In this document: positions 61,901 through 64,000 of the stretch, in pieces
Numbering within the stretch: the first letter of the stretch is position 1
How the letters are laid out: the number at the start of each line of letters is the position of its first letter
Translations under genes and position numbers: made by a program
The notes under the pieces: generated by a model
Told to the model about the DNA's origin: nothing
What the model saw: the letters and a program-made list of their open reading frames with translations, nothing else
The model's database searches: none
Assembly (NCBI GenBank): GCA_023105745.1
Contig: JALGQZ010000009.1
Coordinates: 35,764,409-35,828,408 of the forward strand
Origin: Austropuccinia psidii
Lineage: Eukaryota > Basidiomycota > Pucciniomycetes > Pucciniales > Sphaerophragmiaceae
DNA length: 64,000 nt
Direction of reading: 5' to 3'

Positions 61901-63989
61901 ACTATGACTGGTGTGGTTATTTCCACTTCTTCATGGTGGCCTACTTTTCTTATTACACCAAGGTCCAGAAGTTTTTTGATATGAATTTCCAGAGCTTCTC
62001 TTGATTTTGGACTTGCTGGATATGCAGGTCTTCTTAAGAGTGGTGGATAATGTCTCTCAATGTTAAGAATGATGTCAACTTCATGACCAATAATTGCTCC
62101 TAGAGGTTCTTTGTCTGAAGCAAATGCTCCTCTGTGGTCATACAAAAGGGAAGAAAGTTCATTTTCTTGTTTATCAGTCAGATGAAGGCTTATTTCAGCC
62201 TCATTTAACTGTTCAGACTTGAATTTCTCTAACTCTAAGTTGACTGATGATACTTTGTTTACTGTAATTTGTCTTTTAAATGGTAAAAAGTCAAATTTTT
62301 GGCGCTTATTGTCTCCAAAAGTAAAGTATCTGTCTTTGTTGTTATGCAAATCTGCCCCATACATGATTAACTAGTCATTCCCCAATATAAAATGGGTACT
62401 AGAGCAATTTTCCATAACAACAAATTCAACTGTGATTCTTAAATTCCCATTTATGTGTGGGAATATTATATTGGTCTCAAAAATTCCTAATGCTTTCATT
62501 GGATTACTTGAATTATTGAAGTTTATACCATCAATTGTTAACAATTGGTCTTCAAAATTTGGTGCACAAGTCTTAAGGAAAGACTTTCCAAAACAAGAGC
62601 AGAAGGCTCCTGGTCAAGCAAAGGTTTGGTGGGCTTGTTGGCAATTACCACTTCTGTTATACAGGAGTTACCACCTATATATCCTTTACCCCTGTTTGGT
62701 TTTGTTTTCATAAGTTGTGGATCTTGAACTTTTGATAAATCAAGTTGACCATTGCTTAATTGTGGCAAGTGGGAATAAGATTCCATGATGTCAAAAGTGG
62801 CATTGATAATTTCTATATCTTTTGAAGATTCAGAAAATATTGATGACTTATCATCTGAATTGTCTTCAATTATGTCTTCTTTCTCAACATCAGGTTCCTT
62901 TTCATTGTCAATTTCATTGATTTTCCCCCTTTTTGGACATGTATTGGCTAAATGGGTGGTGCTTTGGCAAATATGGCACTTTCTGATTGTATCTGCAGAT
63001 CTATACTTAACATTATTAGAATTTTCTTTGGGGTTTTTGTCCACAGAATCTTTCCAAGGTGTATTAAACCTTGTTTTGAGATTCACCCTGCTAGAACCAA
63101 TTTTGATTCTGGTGGTTACTTCCTCTAATATATTGATAATATCTTCTGCTGAAGATTGTTCAGTAGTCCTTATTTTTACAGCATGCTCTAAGTCACCTTC
63201 ACATTGTCTCAGAATCTTTCTATGGATCATAAATTCTGACATGTCTGGATATAATGCTGTTGATCTGTCTTTTTGTTGGCAAAAGCATGGTAAAGCTTTG
63301 TCTTTACCAGCATTAAATTTGGAAGATTCAAAGGCTGTTTCAACTTTAAACCTCCAAGCAGCATTTGCCCATTTGTTAATGATTTGGGTTTTCCACCAAG
63401 TCCAACTCTGGTGTCCATGTGCTTGTCTTCATTTGATGTACCATTTGTGAGCTGATTTGGTAAACAAGGTGTTAAATCTGGCTGTTACCAATCTTTCTGG
63501 TAATTCAAAATCCTCTCTGATCATGTCAATACCTCTAATTAATTCCATATGGTCATACTCTCCTTCACCACTGAAGTGAGTCCATTCTTTAAGTTTTGGT
63601 ACTTCTTTCAAAAGTGCTTGGCCCGTTGAAGGTTCCAAGTTATGAAAAGAAGTGGATAATTCATTTTTTAACTGTGAATTATCAGGATCCAATACTTTTG
63701 GATTTGGAATTCTTGTGCCCTCATTTTGATTCAGAGGTGTAGACATTCTTGGTAAGGTGTTCAGTATTTGTTCAATATCATTCATTTTACTGTTGCTACA
63801 CCTTTGGGAATTTCTGTATTCATGTTGGAAGCCTTCTATTAAATTTATTACTTCAATTTTATACATGTCTTCTTTATGTGTCAGTTCTTGCCATAACTCT
63901 GGCTGTCTTGTATTATCAGAAGTGAATTGATTCAATTTCATTGATAATTCTGATACTTCTTCTTGTGAAGCATCAAAAAACTTTTTCAA
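58952..63989 (-). pseudogene. F gag-pol, broken, 5' end outside window
   Basis: Minus strand. Gag capsid-like region with FSGEGEYDHMELI (about 63540-63580), an intact CCHC knuckle (CHICxSTTHLANTC, about 62930-62976), remnants of the protease (near 62600, active-site motif damaged), RT with YIDD (near 61380 and again near 61565), RNase H, integrase HHCC and catalytic motifs (60640-59700), GPF module and chromodomain-like end to 58952. Breaks: near 63430, 62610, 62370, 61710, the duplication at 61276-61643, 60655, 59945, 59700 and 59190. ORF1 of this family would lie beyond the window end. Confidence 0.85.
61276..61643 (-). repeat. 184-bp tandem duplication in F reverse transcriptase
   Basis: 61276-61459 and 61460-61643 are near-identical, each starting CATTTCTTCAAAGAGA and ending with GGAAGTGTGAAG plus 3 bases. 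The unit includes the YIDD active-site codons, so the catalytic motif is present twice. 184 is not a multiple of 3, so the frame is broken. Confidence 0.9.
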
Positions 63990-64000
63990 GGCAATGGTCT

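Larger units (their letters stand above)
56397..64000 (-). mobile_element. Ty3/Gypsy element F, decayed, runs off the window
   Basis: Minus-strand element inserted in LTR B2; CTTAC (56392-56396) is the expected left TSD copy. The 3' LTR is 56397-58906, the PPT complement 58907-58918, and gag-pol runs from 58952 to the window end. It is a distinct family related to A and C. Pol has stops, frameshifts and a 184-bp tandem duplication. Confidence 0.85.

Noticed and set aside
1..64000. Host genes, tRNA or rRNA genes, CRISPR arrays, bacterial operons
   Set aside because: No cloverleaf-like or rRNA sequence was recognised, no regular spaced repeats, and every long frame belongs to a retrotransposon.

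Overview
The window is eukaryotic repeat DNA and I see no host gene in it. It is AT-rich and built almost entirely from Ty3/Gypsy LTR retrotransposons with a chromodomain (chromoviruses). Short GT-AG introns and the style of the Gag-Pol proteins point to a fungus. From memory the proteins resemble those of rust fungi, most like Austropuccinia psidii. That identification is recollection, not a search.

Layout. Six LTR families are nested up to six levels deep, and almost every boundary is marked by a 5-bp target-site duplication (TSD). An LTR of family B ('B2', 1261-1647 and 56043-56396) was split by solo LTR 'E' (TSD GAATA). E was split by the decayed minus-strand element 'A3' (3082-55817). 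The pol of A3 was hit twice: by solo LTR 'D' (TSD GAAGC), which later received the intact young element 'A1' (6287-16674, TSD GTTAA), and by the decayed element 'B1' (18192-48239, TSD CATAG). The 3' LTR of B1 was split by the minus-strand element 'C' (26627-46990, TSD TTATT). The gag of C was split by the intact element 'A2' (34026-44315, TSD CATTG). To the right, decayed minus-strand element 'F' (56397 to beyond the window end) sits in B2. Positions 1-910 are the tail of another family B LTR.

How the genes work. A1 and A2 each carry an uninterrupted Gag-Pol of about 1900 residues: capsid, zinc knuckle, protease, reverse transcriptase, RNase H, integrase, GPF module and chromodomain. LTRs, PBS and PPT are all present.

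Main discovery. In families A, B and C a second gene, here called ORF1, overlaps the 5' end of gag-pol in the +1 frame. It can be assembled only by splicing. The donor is an AA|GTAAGT site in the 5' LTR or leader, and the acceptor is AG|TG, so the start codon itself would be split (A|TG). The next short intron (62-68 nt, phase 1) contains the Gag-Pol start site. Removing it deletes that start and leaves ORF1 in frame. The frame arithmetic closes exactly in all three families. Between families A and C the ORF1 frame is clearly better conserved than the overlapping Gag-Pol frame. Splicing would therefore switch the element between Gag-Pol (unspliced genomic RNA) and an accessory protein (spliced RNA). 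I know of no description of this, but I could not search.
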